Shown here piece by piece: positions 1 to 12,037 of a DNA stretch of 64,000 nt (the stretch's first letter is position 1; each line of letters starts with the position of its first letter). Origin of the DNA: Pegoplata infirma (taxonomy: Eukaryota > Arthropoda > Insecta > Diptera > Anthomyiidae); NCBI GenBank assembly GCA_963921195.1, contig OY992536.1, positions 2,418,001 to 2,482,000 on the forward strand, read 5' to 3'. Position numbers and translations under genes: made by a program. The notes beneath the pieces were generated by a model. It saw only the letters and a program-made list of their open reading frames with translations. It ran no database searches and was not told the origin of the DNA.

Positions 1-779
1 ACGATTTTGGGCCAAAAATGCTCATAAGCATCTGTGGACCAAAATCTCTGATCAATTTTTGTGGACCAAAATCGTGTTGTTATACTTTTTTTAATATTTT
101 TTAGATAATATGCTTTATATTTTACAACTTTTGGGACAAATTTGGATAAGAAAAAAAATTGTGCAGAAAAATCAGCATCTGTGGACCAATATTTTTTTTT
201 TTTTTTAATGTGCTCGATTCGGGAGTACTCTTTCACCATTCACCTACTTTTTAAAAACTTGATATCCTTTCGAATTTTAAGATTTTTAAATTTTTCCTTG
301 TAATTATTTAAGATATTACTATATTTTAACAAGAAAAAAAATTTTAAATCTTGAAATTCAAAAGAATATCAAATTTTTAAAAATTTTGTGAATGGTTAAA
401 TAGTACTCCCGAATCGAGCACAATATTTTTCCTACGCATTTAGCAGTTGTACGCAAGAACTCCTAATTTTTGAGCCGGATTTGGTCAAAATATTCGGACA
501 TGAATTTTGGTCGAAAAGCGCCATTAAATTGCAATAAAAAATGTTAGATGATATCTAGTATATTATTTTTAAGTTAATAGAGTTCCTGAGATATATTTTT
601 ATCTAACAAGTTAAAAAAATACCGTGTTTTACACCCTTTTGCACCCAAAAATTGCATCTGAAGTAAGTAAGTGGCACTTATACCCCTTGTGCTCTAACTT
701 TTTTTTATAAATTTGTAAATTCGTAAAAGGAAAACCACATTTTATTAAGAAAATGTGTAATGGTTCTTTGTTTAATTTT

Positions 780-888
780 TTAGTCGTCATAATCAGATTC
801 CATGACATCATTGGGCTCATCTTCATCTTCATTAGGGCATCCCGTCAAATCTAAACTTTCGAATTTCGTATCATAATACCTGCCGAAA
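780..888 (-). pseudogene. Relic acidic C-terminal reading frame, copy 1
   Basis: On the minus strand a frame reads FGRY..TKFESLD, then an acidic tail PNEDEDEPNDVMESDYDD, and ends at TAA (780-782). The same frame exists in the tandem copy at 1380-1514. The upstream part is lost within about 35 codons. The family is not recognised. An acidic C-terminus followed by a stop suggests the end of a real, probably transposon-borne, protein. Confidence 0.4.
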
Positions 889-1379
889 ATTATTTAACCA
901 AATCTGGCTCAAAAATTAGGAATTTTTGAGTACTTTATGGGAATTTTTTTTTAAAAATTTCACTTTTGGTCCACAGATGCTGATTTTCAAACATAAAAAT
1001 TATTTTTAACAAAATTGGTCTTAAAATTTAAATTTTAATAATTGATTGGAGCACAAGGGGTTTAAGTGCCTTAAATTTAATAATGGGAAAAAAGAGGTTA
1101 TAGTTAAATTGCAGTAAAAAATGTTAGATGATATCTAGAATATTATTTTTTAGTTAATAGAGATCCTGAGATATATTTTAATCTAACAAGTTAAAAAAAT
1201 ACCATATTTCACAAATACAAGCACCCAAGAATTGCCTCTGAAGTATGTAAGTGGCACTTATACCCCTTGTGCTCTAACTTTTTTTATAAATTTCTAAATT
1301 ATGAAAAGAATGTTAGTTATTTGTAAAAGGAAAACCACATTTTATTACAAAAGTCTTTAATGGTTCTTTGTTTAATTTT

Positions 1380-1514
1380 TTAGTCGTCATAATCAGATTC
1401 CATGACATCATCGGGCTCATCTTCATCTTCATTAGGGCGTCCCTTGAAATCTAAACTTTCGAATTTCGTGCCGTGATACCTGCCGAACGATGGACATGGA
1501 GTAGCTAATTGTGG
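1380..1514 (-). pseudogene. Relic acidic C-terminal reading frame, copy 2
   Basis: Minus-strand frame of about 44 codons reading ATPCPSFGRYHGTKFESLD, then a GRPNEDEDEPDD tail and VMESDYDD, ending at TAA 1380-1382. An in-frame TAA lies just upstream. It differs from copy 1 at several residues, but the frame and the stop are shared, so the repeat unit carried this coding end before it was duplicated. Function unknown. Confidence 0.4.
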
Positions 1515-2222
1515 GAAAATTTATGAAAAATTTTTGCATGGTCATTTTTAGTCTGCAACCAGCGGTCAAAGTTTAAAAAATTACGTTTTTGGACCAAAAT
1601 TTATATCTGAAAAATTTAACCAAATCTGGGTCAAAAATAAGGAACTTTTGCGCGTTTTATGGGAAAAATATTTAAAAAATTTCAAAATTGCGATTTTGGT
1701 CCACAGATGCTGATTTATAAACATAAAAAATATTTTTAACCAAATTTGTCTTAAAAGTCGAAAAATGTTGAGTATTTTATGTGAAAAATTTTAAAAATAA
1801 ACCCACGATTTTGGTCCAAAAAAGCTGATTAGCATCTGTGTATCAAAATCTTTGATCAGCATTTTTGAACGAAAATCTGTTTTTTTATATTTTTTAGATA
1901 ACTTGCTTTACATTTTCCAACTTTTGGGACCAATTTGGATAAAAAAAATAATATTTATGTTAAAAATCAGCATCTGTGGACCAATATTTTTTTTTTGGGA
2001 TTTTTTTTTATTTTTCCTATTATGTACGCAAAAATTCCTAATTTTTGAGCCCAATTTGGTCAAAAAATTCGGACATGAATTTTGGTCGGAAATCGCTATT
2101 TTTTCACACTTTAACCGCTGGTTACAGACTGAAGATGCTCTTGCAAAATTTGATTACTATTACTACAAGAACTTCTCGGAATTCAACCACTTGTCCAAGT
2201 GAAAAACTAAATTTTAATAATT

Positions 2223-2272
2223 GCTTGGAGCACAAGGGGTTTAAGTGCTCATATACCCCTTGTGCTCCAAGC
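2223..2272. repeat. Perfect 18-bp hairpin carrying the GCACAAGGGGT word
   Basis: Positions 2223-2240 and 2255-2272 are perfect reverse complements separated by a 14-nt loop. The stem contains GAGCACAAGGGGT, a word that also occurs (either strand) near 673, 1050, 1260, 2350, 2423, 18720 and 18783. Confidence 0.85.
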
Positions 2273-2454
2273 AAAACAGGTATTTTAGTAACAAGAGCTA
2301 GAAATGGTCGCCATATCTCGCTAACGGATAAGAATTTCACATTCACCTCTTGTGCTCTGAACTTCTGTGAACTTCACCTACTAATTCCATATGTTAACTC
2401 AATTTTTTTAAAAAAGTCACTTGAACCCCTTGTGCTTTGAGCCCCTCATATATA

Positions 2455-2535
2455 CTTTATGGGGTCATAGACCGATATTTTGATGTGTTACACACGGAAT
2501 GACAAAGTGAGTATACCCCCATGCTGTAGTTGGAG
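2455..2535 (+). repeat. 3' end of a dispersed fly repeat (ACTTTATGGGGTC type)
   Basis: Contains ATATATACTTTATGGGGTC, then CCGATATTTTGATG, and finishes with GTTGGAGGGTATA. The same order occurs at 38350-38440, the end of the fuller copy at 37790-38440. Coding content: none seen. Confidence 0.6.
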
Positions 2536-4665
2536 GGTATACAAACTTAAAAAATACACCTCTGATTTTTAAATATAATGTTGTGGTATTTTATTGGAAA
2601 GTGGTATAATGGCAACTATTCTAATTTGAAATGCAATATTACTTGAACTGAAAAACAGAATGTTTGGTGAAACTTGGTTTTATTTTTAAAACTACAGTTT
2701 AAATAAGTTTAAGCGATATTTCAAAAACTTAGCCTTAAGAGTGAAGATAAGTAGATGTGTTTTGGAAAAACGTTAGGAGATAAAAACTAATGGAGGTCAA
2801 TTTTTCTTTTGACCCTCTAGAAGCCACCATTAAATCTGTAGAAGCTGATTTAATAAAACAAATTTATATAAAATAAAAAAATTGTATTAATACCATCTTA
2901 GGTTAAATATATAGGGTAGGATTGTTCTAACAAAATGTTGGGGTTTAAATAAAATATTTGAGATCGGACATACATTTGATTAATTTTCCAAGGACAACCT
3001 TGTGACAGTCAGAGGGGTGGGTTAAAATTTGTATTAAAACTTTTTTTTTGTATGGGAGCCCCCTTAGGAAGTAGAGATAGTGCTTTGCTTTTTTAGAGAA
3101 AATGTTGGGGGGGGGGGGGGGAAATGGGTCTTACATCTCACCCACCTAGGGGTGTCTCTGCGGCAATTGTGGGGCTTTTGGCGAATTATTACCCCTCAGC
3201 GACCAAAAATATCACAAATTATATGGTCCGTTTACTCAAATACACTTGCCAGCTGTTTTACAAAATATTTGTGATCACTTGTCAAAAAAATGCAATTGCC
3301 TTTAAATTAATAAGTTAATTATATCATTATTTCTATTGCACTTTCTAATTCATTAAATTTTGTTGGTCAATTTTCAACGCATGATTGAGTTAAACTTTGT
3401 CATTGTTTTGCCCCTTGATTAATGTTTAAGAGTTTTTTGAGCTGAAATTTATTGTGGTAATCTATGAGCTTTGTAAGTATGATTGTGTTTTTCATTACAT
3501 AAAATATTTTTTCAATTGAACAATGCAGTTTTATGATTAGTTAGTTTTAGAACGGCCATGCCATGCCGTCACCACACTCCCTTTAACAAATGAACACTTG
3601 CACTGTCAATACAAGAACATGCATGCATGATGTATCAATTTTTTTTTTTAGGTCATGCGTCTGCATACAACATAATACATTCATACATATGTACATAATA
3701 CAATTCAATACATTTTAGACCAATTTTTTGGGGTTTGACATTGTTGGTTTTATTAACTGGTTTTACGCTTGGTTGACGCGATTTGCGTGTTTGTTACAAT
3801 TAGGTTATGCATTTTTTTTATTTTCGAATTTGGAAAATTATTACAGTTTTTTTTTGTTATTTGTTTGTTAAATTTTTATTATTTGTTGGTGGTTTTCTAA
3901 TAGATTTCCTATAATAGAAATGTAATAAAAAAAAATTGAAATGTTATTGTGGGGGCTCATAAAAATAGACAAAACGAAATCGTTTTGTATGGCATTTAAA
4001 TGTTGTTATGACAAAAGCAACGCATTAAAAAACAATTATTAAAGGGTTACCATGGTTATAGGAAGTCACATTAATGCAGGTGCGGTTTTAAAACCTAAAC
4101 CTCATAAAATTTGAAATGATATGAGTATAATATAAAAAAGCTATCATGTTGAGGGTATACTTTATAAAGTAATTTTATGTACAATTCATGTATTCTTGGA
4201 AATTTGTTAAATTTGCAAAGCAATTTGTGGCAACACGCAAGTAATCATCACCATTCAATTGATAAGTGTTTCAACCGTCCCATCCTGCGGCTGTTAAGCA
4301 CATTTTGCTGATCGTCTGGCCAGCAAGTATAAAAATTTTCACGATGAAAGAAGAGAAATTGTGTTGTAAGAAAATTCAAAAAAACAACAGAAAAAATTCT
4401 GTTTTATTCAGATACTGGCTGATATTTACTGACATTACGTTTTAAATTAAAATAAAAAAATGTTGTGTTAATCTTGCGATAAATGAAAGAACAACAACAA
4501 AAAAAAATTTAACAAATAAGACTGTTAATTGATGAGATGCAAATGAGTTTATGCACAGACAAAATAATGAGAAAACTCTTTCACAACGAATTTTAATTGA
4601 GCTTCACCAGAATTATTAAAATTCACACGCAGATAAAAAAAAAAAACAATGAACGACATTAAGAT
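2536..4665. other. No recognised gene; AT-rich, with a G15 run
   Basis: No coding frame is supported. Noted: a run of 15 G at 3107-3121; G-rich text at 3010-3180 resembling the flank of the dispersed repeat at 37850-38050; CATGCATGCATG near 3620. Around 4250-4370 the sequence is less AT-biased and has a TATAAAA-like string at 4328, but there is no supporting downstream exon. Confidence 0.4.
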
Positions 4666-4669
4666 TACA

Positions 4670-5348
4670 GAGGCCAACAAATTTTTAACCCATAGACCAG
4701 AGTATGCTTTTCTAAGGTATCCGAATCTGATCTCAGAATTTGCCTATCACATCAGGTTTTCGAGATATCCTTAGTTTAATGTTGAGAAAACACAGTTTTT
4801 CGCCATATTCGCGATGTTATAACTGCGTGAACTCACATTTACTTATAAAACTTTAAGTTTGTCCTCTTTTAGTAACAGTTCGGCTGAGAGTGGTGGTATG
4901 TATTCACCAAACACACCATATACAATTCAACGGACAATATCTCAGGAAATAAAAAGGATATGTAAACAATTCCAAAAGCAGTTTTTCTTTTAAAATGGAA
5001 ATTTAAGACTTTTAAAAAAAGACCGTAAAAAAAGGCGAAATGTAGCGAAAAATTTGTCGAGTTTGCATTAATAGCAAAAACTAATATCTCAGAAAAGGAA
5101 CAAGATATTACAGAGGTTAAACATTTATTTTAAAGGTAACTAGTAGGATTTTCAGAGGGAATATCAGGTTTTATAAATAAAAGTGAATTCGCGTAGTTAT
5201 AACGTCTTAATTATGGCGAAAAACAGGCATTTTTCTAACTTTAAGCTATGATATCTCGAAAACCTGATGTGATGGAGAAATTCTGTGCACAGATTCGGAT
5301 TCAGCGCAACTCAACCCCGTAAGAAAGTATTCTTTAGTCCTGGGGTTT
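4670..5348. repeat. Imperfect inverted repeat, arms about 190 bp
   Basis: The segment 4675-4865 is matched by the reverse complement of about 5150-5345. Shared landmarks are CATCACATCAGGTTTTCGAG followed by ATATC, TTTTTCGCCATA and GTTATAACT.CG. The spacer is about 285 bp. It looks like a foldback or MITE-like element. Exact ends and target duplication were not resolved. Confidence 0.65.
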
Positions 5349-5389
5349 TGAATGTTTCAAATCTTTGAACCTTTAACAATCGAGCACAC

Positions 5390-5580
5390 TAACTCATGAA
5401 TATATTTTCACAATACTGTGAGTAAATTTTAGACAACATACGTGCTCTTACACTTACGTTGACTAAAACTGACGAAACTCTTATTTTTATAAAAAACTTA
5501 TTTTAATTTTAAACTCACGCAAAATAATCAACTCAGAAACCCTTAATCAAAATCTTGCTCACGCACACTTACGCAGTTTC
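5390..5580. repeat. CTCACGCAC word-repeat segment, copy 1
   Basis: Rich in CTCAC, ACTTACG and CTCACGCACACTTACGC. The same words, or their complement, fill 17765-17960, 26572-26700 and 63595-63760. It probably belongs to one low-complexity mobile family. No clear terminal repeats were found for this copy. Confidence 0.5.
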
Positions 5581-5585
5581 TTCCC

Positions 5586-6091
5586 TATTTAACAGAGTTT
5601 TCCGCCCAGTCTTCCCTAGTTGGTACTTGGACTTCGATGGTTCTGTCAAAGTGCGATATAGTTGGTTTCTGTTCCAGTTCCATCCCGCCCACCGTAATTA
5701 ATATTGTCGAGTATCCAAAGGTACGTGGCTTAAGCATTTGGGACTCTCGTTTCCTGATTTTTCAGATTTTGCTGCTCTTGATGTAGATATTATCTACGAT
5801 TTGAATGTTTAAAATAGCACCAGAGATACCCACCGTGCGGATATCACCACACCCGACAGTCGTTGTACCTTCTGTAGGTTGCAGAGATATCATTTCTTAG
5901 CCACTGCTATTCACCTCACGAGGGCGCTTTAGGTTTGTATTGGTCTCATTATTGCACCATACTGTATGGTATGGTCCATATACCATTGGATGATATACGG
6001 TTCTAGAACCCAACTTCTTCCGAAAGGTTTCCTGCAGCTGTAAAAAGCACATAGCGACTTTGTGATTTTTTCCTCTGTATTTATTTTTCAA
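5586..6091 (-). pseudogene. Unrecognised relic coding frame with two in-frame stops
   Basis: A single minus-strand frame runs about 168 codons from 6091 to a TAG at 5586-5588, with only two internal stops (a TAA before EMISLQPTEG and a TGA after IYIKSSKI). Several times more stops would be expected by chance. Local GC is higher than in the surroundings. Readable parts include GTTTVGCGDIRTVGISGA and PTREDWAENSVK. The GDI... NIYI stretch vaguely recalls the region before the integrase of Copia-type polyproteins, but this is not strong enough to assign. It probably comes from a transposable element. Confidence 0.35.
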
Positions 6092-6168
6092 AAAAGCTTT
6101 GAGTCTAGGATCACATTTAGATATTTCGAGCAGTATATTTTTATCAACATAATTTTACGTTACATCTA

Positions 6169-6592
6169 CACTAATAGAAATTTGTACTTGGCAAGAATGA
6201 AAATCTGCATTAATGTTGTGAAAAATGGCGTTAAAAATTAATCTATGTCGGGTTTCATTGAATCAACGAAATACGTATCATTAAACTTAAACGTTATAAA
6301 CATTGTATGAAATTAATGAAAAGTTCAAAGAAAATATAAATTGCATTTAATAAAAATGTTTTATAACTGTAATGTGAAACTCTCTAAAAAATTAAAAAAA
6401 AATGTTTTTAAAAATCCATTTAGTTATTTTTGTTTATGCAATGAAACTATGAAATCTAATGAAACAAATTTTACGAAATTCTTTTATAACATGTGTGAAA
6501 TTTCGTTTAGCATGTAAAATTCTTCATTGATGTAATGTAAAATATTTGATGACTTTCATACATTCGTAGTATGAAGAGTTTTTCTATCAGTG
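6169..6592. mobile_element. Small TIR element, ATGAAA word type, 2-bp TA duplication
   Basis: Ends are CACTAATAGAAA and TTTCTATCAGTG (inverted), flanked by TA at 6167-6168 and 6593-6594. The interior repeats ATGAAA/TTTCAT words (for example TTCATTGAATCAACG, AATGAAACTATGAAA). Non-autonomous, no transposase. Grouped here with the other CA-ended word-repeat elements. Confidence 0.65.
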
Positions 6593-6702
6593 TATGTATT
6601 GACGAATCGATATAGCCCTTATTGTGTTGCCGCTAACGGTTTTCGTCTCCTAAAGAGTCTTGACAATGACCTTATGGCATATATCGTAACACTTGTCGGC
6701 TA

Positions 6703-7187
6703 GGTTAGGCTCAAAATTTTGAACTCCTCGCATAGACCGGCTGGTCCATAGCAATGTTCCTTTAGCGACGAGGATAAATCGCGTCAGTCAATGTTGCAAA
6801 CAATTTAACGCGCATTAGGCCCATAACTGCGATTTCTTCCAGATTCTCGAGTTCTGTTTTGCCTAAAATTTGTTGGCGATGCCTGGCCAATGCGGGGCAT
6901 TTGCACAGGATATGTTCATTTGTTTCATCCGTATTTGGCTCATCACATATTCTACAATTGGAATCAGAGATGAGTCTAATTGTTCTTACGTGGAAAGCAA
7001 TTAGGCAATGTCCCGTGACCACTCCCATGAGTAAACGACTTTCTCTTCTGTTAAGAAAAAGTAGGTAGCGAGTTCTTTGAGGTCGTAACGCGGCCAGATT
7101 ATTTTGGTAATTCTGCTTGTACTTAACTCTCGCCATTTCCTGTTCGCCATGGAAATACACTGATAACCACTTCTCGATCTGAAATAA
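6703..7187 (-). mobile_element. 5'-truncated non-LTR retrotransposon end, copy 1 (12-bp duplication)
   Basis: A perfect 12-bp duplication, ACTTGTCGGCTA, lies at 6691-6702 and 7188-7199. The element is on the minus strand: its 3' terminus ends GAGCCTAACCT beside the left duplication, and its 5' end is truncated. It encodes the C-terminal part of the pol-like ORF (next entry). The near relative at 20514-21085 has a fuller CCTAACCTAACCTA tail. This is typical of target-primed reverse transcription. Confidence 0.85.
6762..7165 (-). pseudogene. LINE ORF2 C-terminal fragment (post-RNase H zinc-finger region)
   Basis: The frame reads LLMGVVTGHCLIAFH, then CRICDEPNTDETNEHILCKC and PALARHRQQILG, ending at a stop near 6762. 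The C-x2-C ... H-x3-C arrangement and the TGHC..H motif are typical of the C-terminal tail of LOA/I/R1-group non-LTR retrotransposons that carry an RNase H domain. Upstream, another frame continues the homology (WRELSTSRITKIIWPRYDLK at about 7078-7140), so there is at least one frameshift. Dead fragment. Confidence 0.75.
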
Positions 7188-7204
7188 ACTTGTCGGCTAA
7201 GTCC

Positions 7205-8097
7205 TGAAAAAATTACCAAACATTTTAATTTCTGAATTTCTTCACAATGAAAAATTTGTATGTGTGTATAAAATGCTTAATAAAAACAATCAAATCCTTG
7301 AATCATATCAAATGATAATCTTCAGGAGTGTTAAAAAAATTAAAATGTTACAAACAAAATGATTAACTAAACAGTTGTACAAATAAACCTTTATTGCATG
7401 ATGAATGAATAGATTGGTAAATGTGCTACAATTTCTGCTGGAAAACTGTAGTGTATGAATGGATGGATGGCTTTAACATGCCACTGCTTTTAAAAATGCG
7501 TGTAGGCTGAAAATTACTTTATTACCACCGTTCTGTGTGCATTTAACTACTCTGCATGCAAAATATGTCCAGGCATCGTTTTGTGTTACATCTACATGTG
7601 TTACGCCACATGAGATCGGGGGTCTTTGCTCTTGCTTTAAAGTGGGTTAAATTATCTTTGTGAAATGATGTTTTTTATATCTTTTAGTATTTTTTTTTTT
7701 TTTATAAAATTAATATTTTTATTTTGTATAGTAAATCATTTTGATATTTGGTATTTATGAGAATGACGACGCCTCTATATAAAAAAAAATTTAAATGATT
7801 TGAACTAATGAAGTTGTTACCTTACAGTGACAACAGTCAACACAATATTTCAATTGTTGTTGTTGTTATCGTTGGGAATTACTTTTCTTTCTTACCTCCC
7901 TCCACCAAAGTGTTTTCGTTACTTTTTTTTAGTATTAAAAGCCTAAAACTCCTACTGCCACGATAACCTGTTTCGATGCAAAACATCCATTTATCCAACA
8001 GAGATACCAAGATCGCTGACGTATTTGTTGTGTTGTGTGCCAAACATAAACCCACATAAATTATCGAAAATATGTTGTATTGTACATAAAAATATGT
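7205..8097. other. No gene seen
   Basis: AT-rich unique-looking sequence with short ATGAATGGATGGATGG microsatellite text near 7456 and T/A runs at 7680-7800. No supported frame. Confidence 0.4.
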
Positions 8098-9345
8098 ATG
8101 TATGTTAGGGTGGCACGAATAGTGACTTTTTTGGATTTTTGTCGAAAGCCGGCCAAACTTCTTTTGAGCTAAAACCAATATGAAGGGCTTACTGCAAAAA
8201 CTTGATAACCAACATAATATTTTTTGGTGCTTTTCGCCTTCTACTAATGTTCCATTGAAATATTTTTGGCAGAAGACTTGCTAAAACCCTTTGTACAAAT
8301 ATCTTGAGAATGAAGTTCTTCTAAAATTTGATTTTCTATATTATTTCAAAAGTTTCAAGGCAAAAACCACCATTAAATGAAATGTTGCTTATCGAGTTTT
8401 TGCAATAAGTCCTTTATATGTTGAAATTTTTAACCCATTTGGACAATTAATTCCTTACCCTAAAAAATTTCATAAAAATCAATTTTTTTTTTTTTGGATT
8501 TTTTAATTATTAGCCCTGTTTTTTTGCAGACCAAAAAAAATTAAATAAAAAAATCTGGACTTGATTTTACCCATTTTTTAACTAAATAAAGTTAATCCTA
8601 ATCTTAATCCGGTCTGAAAAAAAGCATATTGTGTTGAAAATAAAGCATTTTTCTATAATATTTTTTTTTTCATAGCAAGTTGAAAATAAATCTTTCTAAG
8701 GGTTGCAACTATGAGAAAATCTTCTACAGTGAACGAAATTACAACTGTTAGAAAAAGTTAAAAATATATTGAATATGGGTAATGAAATGTTATATGATTC
8801 TCATATCCTTTTCACCTAAAATGTACGTTTAATATCTGATTTTAATCTTACACACCTACAGTGACAATCGAAGAGTGCTGAGGAAGTAAGGGTGGATTCT
8901 TCCGAAAGTTGACGACATCTTTACTTAGCCAGTGTTGTCAATTAATTTTTTCAAATTTTCTCATCCCAGCAAAATTTTCGGTTGCAAAGAACCGATTGTG
9001 GAACAACTTATACTTCCCTAGAACCTGTTATAATTCTTGTGCAACACCGATTCTTTTAATAAAGGGATTGTCACAAAAGCAACAGGTGTTTGTAAGCAAA
9101 ATCAGAACATGTTTTTGTTCCTCGGAAACGGTTCTAGAAGTGAAATTTGAGAATTTGAGAATTAAAGAAATATTTTGAAATGCATTAATTTATTAAACAA
9201 AGATAAAAACAATTATATATAAATGAAATATTTACATTTTTTAACACATATTTATCCTTTTTCGCCTCCAAAGATGCATTTTGGGCCTTACAACCATAAC
9301 ATGGATTTTCTGCAAACAAAAATAAAAAACATAATATTATAAGTA

Positions 9346-10077
9346 CACTCAAAAAAAAAAACCTTGAAAAGTTACCAAAAAATCTCGTGATTTTACAAGG
9401 CTATTCTGGTAAAATATGACGTAGGTAAAATTCTCGTAAAATTACGAGGATTTCCTCGTAATTTTGAATGCGCCAAAATTTGGTAAAATAACCAATTTTA
9501 TTTGTAAAAATATTGGTTTAAAACCGGAAAAATAAAAAAAAAAAAATGGTAAACTTACAAGAAAAAATGGTAGTTATGTTTAAAAAAATGGTAAATTTAC
9601 AAACCAAAATGGTAAGTTTACAAAAAAAAATTGTTAATCAACATAAATCCTCGAAATAAAATCATTTTTGTAAAATAACTGTGTATTTTTGTAAATTAAC
9701 TAGAATTCTCGTAATAAATGTTTCAAAATATTGTCAACTTTTTTTTTTAATATTTTTCAATAAAAAAAAAATACAACAATATAAATCCTCGTATAACAAA
9801 ATTTTTGTAAAATAACAGTTTTTTTTTGTAATTCAACTAGAATCCTCGTAATAAAAACTTTGTTGTAAAATTACAGTTTTTTTTTTGTAAAAAAACCTTT
9901 CAAAATGGTAGAATACAATTACGAAAATAAACTTGTAAAATTACCAATAAAACTGTAGTTCTCGTTTGAGCAAAGTACAAGATTTTTTGTTAAAAAACAA
10001 GGAAAATTGTTAAATATTGGTAGAACGGGATTACAAGGCATTTCACCAGGCGTTTTACCAGTTTATTTTTTTGAGTG
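9346..10077. mobile_element. CACTC-ended element, GTAAAATTAC/CTCGTAA word type, TA duplication
   Basis: CACTCAAAAAAAAAA at the left and TTTTTTTGAGTG at the right, flanked by TA (9344-9345, 10078-10079). The interior is built from variants of TTGTAAAATTAC, ATGGTAAATTTAC and CTCGTAATTTT, on both strands. Non-autonomous. Confidence 0.7.
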
Positions 10078-10150
10078 TATTTGACCCAACTCAGACAATG
10101 AAAATGTAATTTACTCACAATTGTTTCAACAATTTTCGCGATTATATCTT

Positions 10151-11171
10151 CCCGAGTAAAAAAGATCATATATAATTATATATAGCATTATATATACATA
10201 TATTATTTTGTAAAACTATATGTATTTTTTGTTGCATCATATGTGATTTTATATATTTGCACTTCTAATTTGTTTCTTATATAAAATTATATAACAGAAA
10301 ATATTGACTTTTATATAATAACATCCCGAGTAAAAAAGATCATATATAATTATATATAGTTTTATATATACATATATTATTTTATAAATCTATATGTATT
10401 TTTTGTTGCATCATATGTGATTTTATATATTTGCACTTCTAATTTGTTTCTTATATAAAATTATATAACAGAAAATATTGACTTTTATATAATAACATAT
10501 GATTTAAAGTTCGTTTATATAATTACATATGAACTTTAAAATTCTGTTTTTTTTTTTATAAAATTTGATAAAACAAAATATTTGAAGTAATTTTATATAA
10601 AACTTTATGCAACTGTTTTTAAATTATATGTTATCTTATACGAATAAAATTTAACAAAAATACAAGTCCTTTACATATAATTTAATATAAGTTTTGAAAA
10701 TTTTTCCAAAAAAAAAAAAATTAAAATTTTCTAAGTCCCAAAATTCTAGGGCTGAAAAAGAAAAAAATACATATGTATAATTAGATATAACTTTTAAAAA
10801 ATTTTCTAAGTCCAGATTTTTTTTTTTTTTGAAAATTTTCAAAGTCCAAAAAATATTTTTGAAAATTTTGAAGTCCTGGAAACAATTTTTTTTTTGTCAA
10901 TTTTTTGCGTTTTGGGGGAAATTTTTTTTTTCTTATATATAAATTTATTTAATTATATATAAATGCATAAATTTTTTCCAAAAAGGGTCCAATTTTCGCA
11001 TATAACTATATAAAATTATATTAAAATTATATCAAATTTGATGAGATTTGATCAAATTTGATAAGTTTTTATATCGTTTTATCGACTCATTTTTCGCATT
11101 AAACTATATATGATTATATATGATGTCTTTATATAATTTTATATGAATATATATAATCTTTTTTACTCGGG
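10151..11171. mobile_element. CCCGAGTAAAAAAG-ended element, ATATATAATT word type, TT duplication
   Basis: Ends CCCGAGTAAAAAAGATCATA and the inverted AATCTTTTTTACTCGGG, flanked by TT (10149-10150, 11172-11173). The interior is ATATATAATTATATA, TTTATATAA and AATTATATAA words. The first 174 bp (10151-10324) are tandemly duplicated at 10325-10498 with few changes, so the left TIR occurs twice. No coding capacity. Confidence 0.7.
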
Positions 11172-12037
11172 TTGCTATTTTTTTATAAGATATCGTGTTT
11201 TTTCTTCGTTAAAAAAAATAAATTGATACCTATTTTTTTTGACACATAATATTTTTTTTTAATTCCTGAGAACAAAAATGTTATGAAACTTTGATTGCAG
11301 AGAACAAGCTTCTCAATAATTTCCACTTAACTTGTTCTGAATAATTAAAGTGTATGGTTACCGAAGAACCTGTTCTAGAACAAGTGTTGTCAGAATCGGT
11401 TCTGAAAAATTTTCCTGGGATTGTACAACAAAAATTATTATTTCTAAGAAATAATTAACATGGACTCAAACCAAAATAAATAAAACTTAAGGTTTAAATC
11501 TTTGTTTCAAAAACATTAAAAAAAATACCAAAAGAAACTTTTTCCACAAAAATTTTTAATGATATTAATTGAAACAAAAACAGATAAAAAGTTTTTTTGT
11601 GAAAGTAAAAGTTATAGCAAATATTAACTTAAACAAATTTTGTGTATGGCATTACATGTCAAAGAATTTTTGAATTTTTATTTTAGATTATCCCAATTTG
11701 TTTACAGTTTTTAGTTCCCTTCGAAAACTCCTTCGTGGTAAATTTTCAGATTTTTTTGATGACCCGTTCAAAAGATACCGAATTTTTAAAAATTGGTAGT
11801 TTGTTCCTTTACTCAAACTTCTTTTACTCTTAACTTCTTCAATAATGGTCCAAATTTAATTTTTTTTTTTTTTTATATATGGTTTTTGAATTGAGAAAAG
11901 TGTGAAAGAAAAATTTAATTTTTCTAAAAATTTAAGACATCCTGGTTTGTTTCTTGCTAGTTTCATATTATCCAGTTATAATAATCTTCAGAAAAACTTT
12001 TAATGTCAAATTTATTTAGTTAATAGTCAATAGAACT

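Larger units (their letters stand above)
1..2450. repeat. Nested tandem and inverted repeat block
   Basis: Sequence at 1-200 recurs, diverged, at about 1803-2000. A second unit at about 530-890 recurs at about 1110-1490, offset 580-600 bp. The phrase GGTCCACAGATGCTGATT and its reverse complement recur throughout (about 25-45, 175, 970, 1700, 1970). Segments such as 1613-1660 and 2027-2075 are reverse complements of each other. This looks like a decayed transposable element with long internal repeats. I cannot name the family and the left boundary lies outside the window. Confidence 0.7.
8965..11419. mobile_element. CCCAGCAAAA-ended element, GGTTC word type, AT duplication
   Basis: Ends are CCCAGCAAAATTTTC and GAAAAATTTTCCTGGG, with AT flanking both (8963-8964, 11420-11421). 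The terminal parts are rich in GAACC/GGTTC (GAACCGATTGTG, GTTCTAGAAC, CAGAATCGGTTC). It carries two later insertions, 9346-10077 and 10151-11171. No transposase seen. Relatives are 26229-26958, 56629-57370 and a lone end at 57190. Confidence 0.65.

Noticed and set aside
4320..4380. Host promoter or first exon around TATAAAAATTTTC and GTAAG
   Set aside because: No open frame, initiator or partner exon could be supported; the match is weak in AT-rich DNA.
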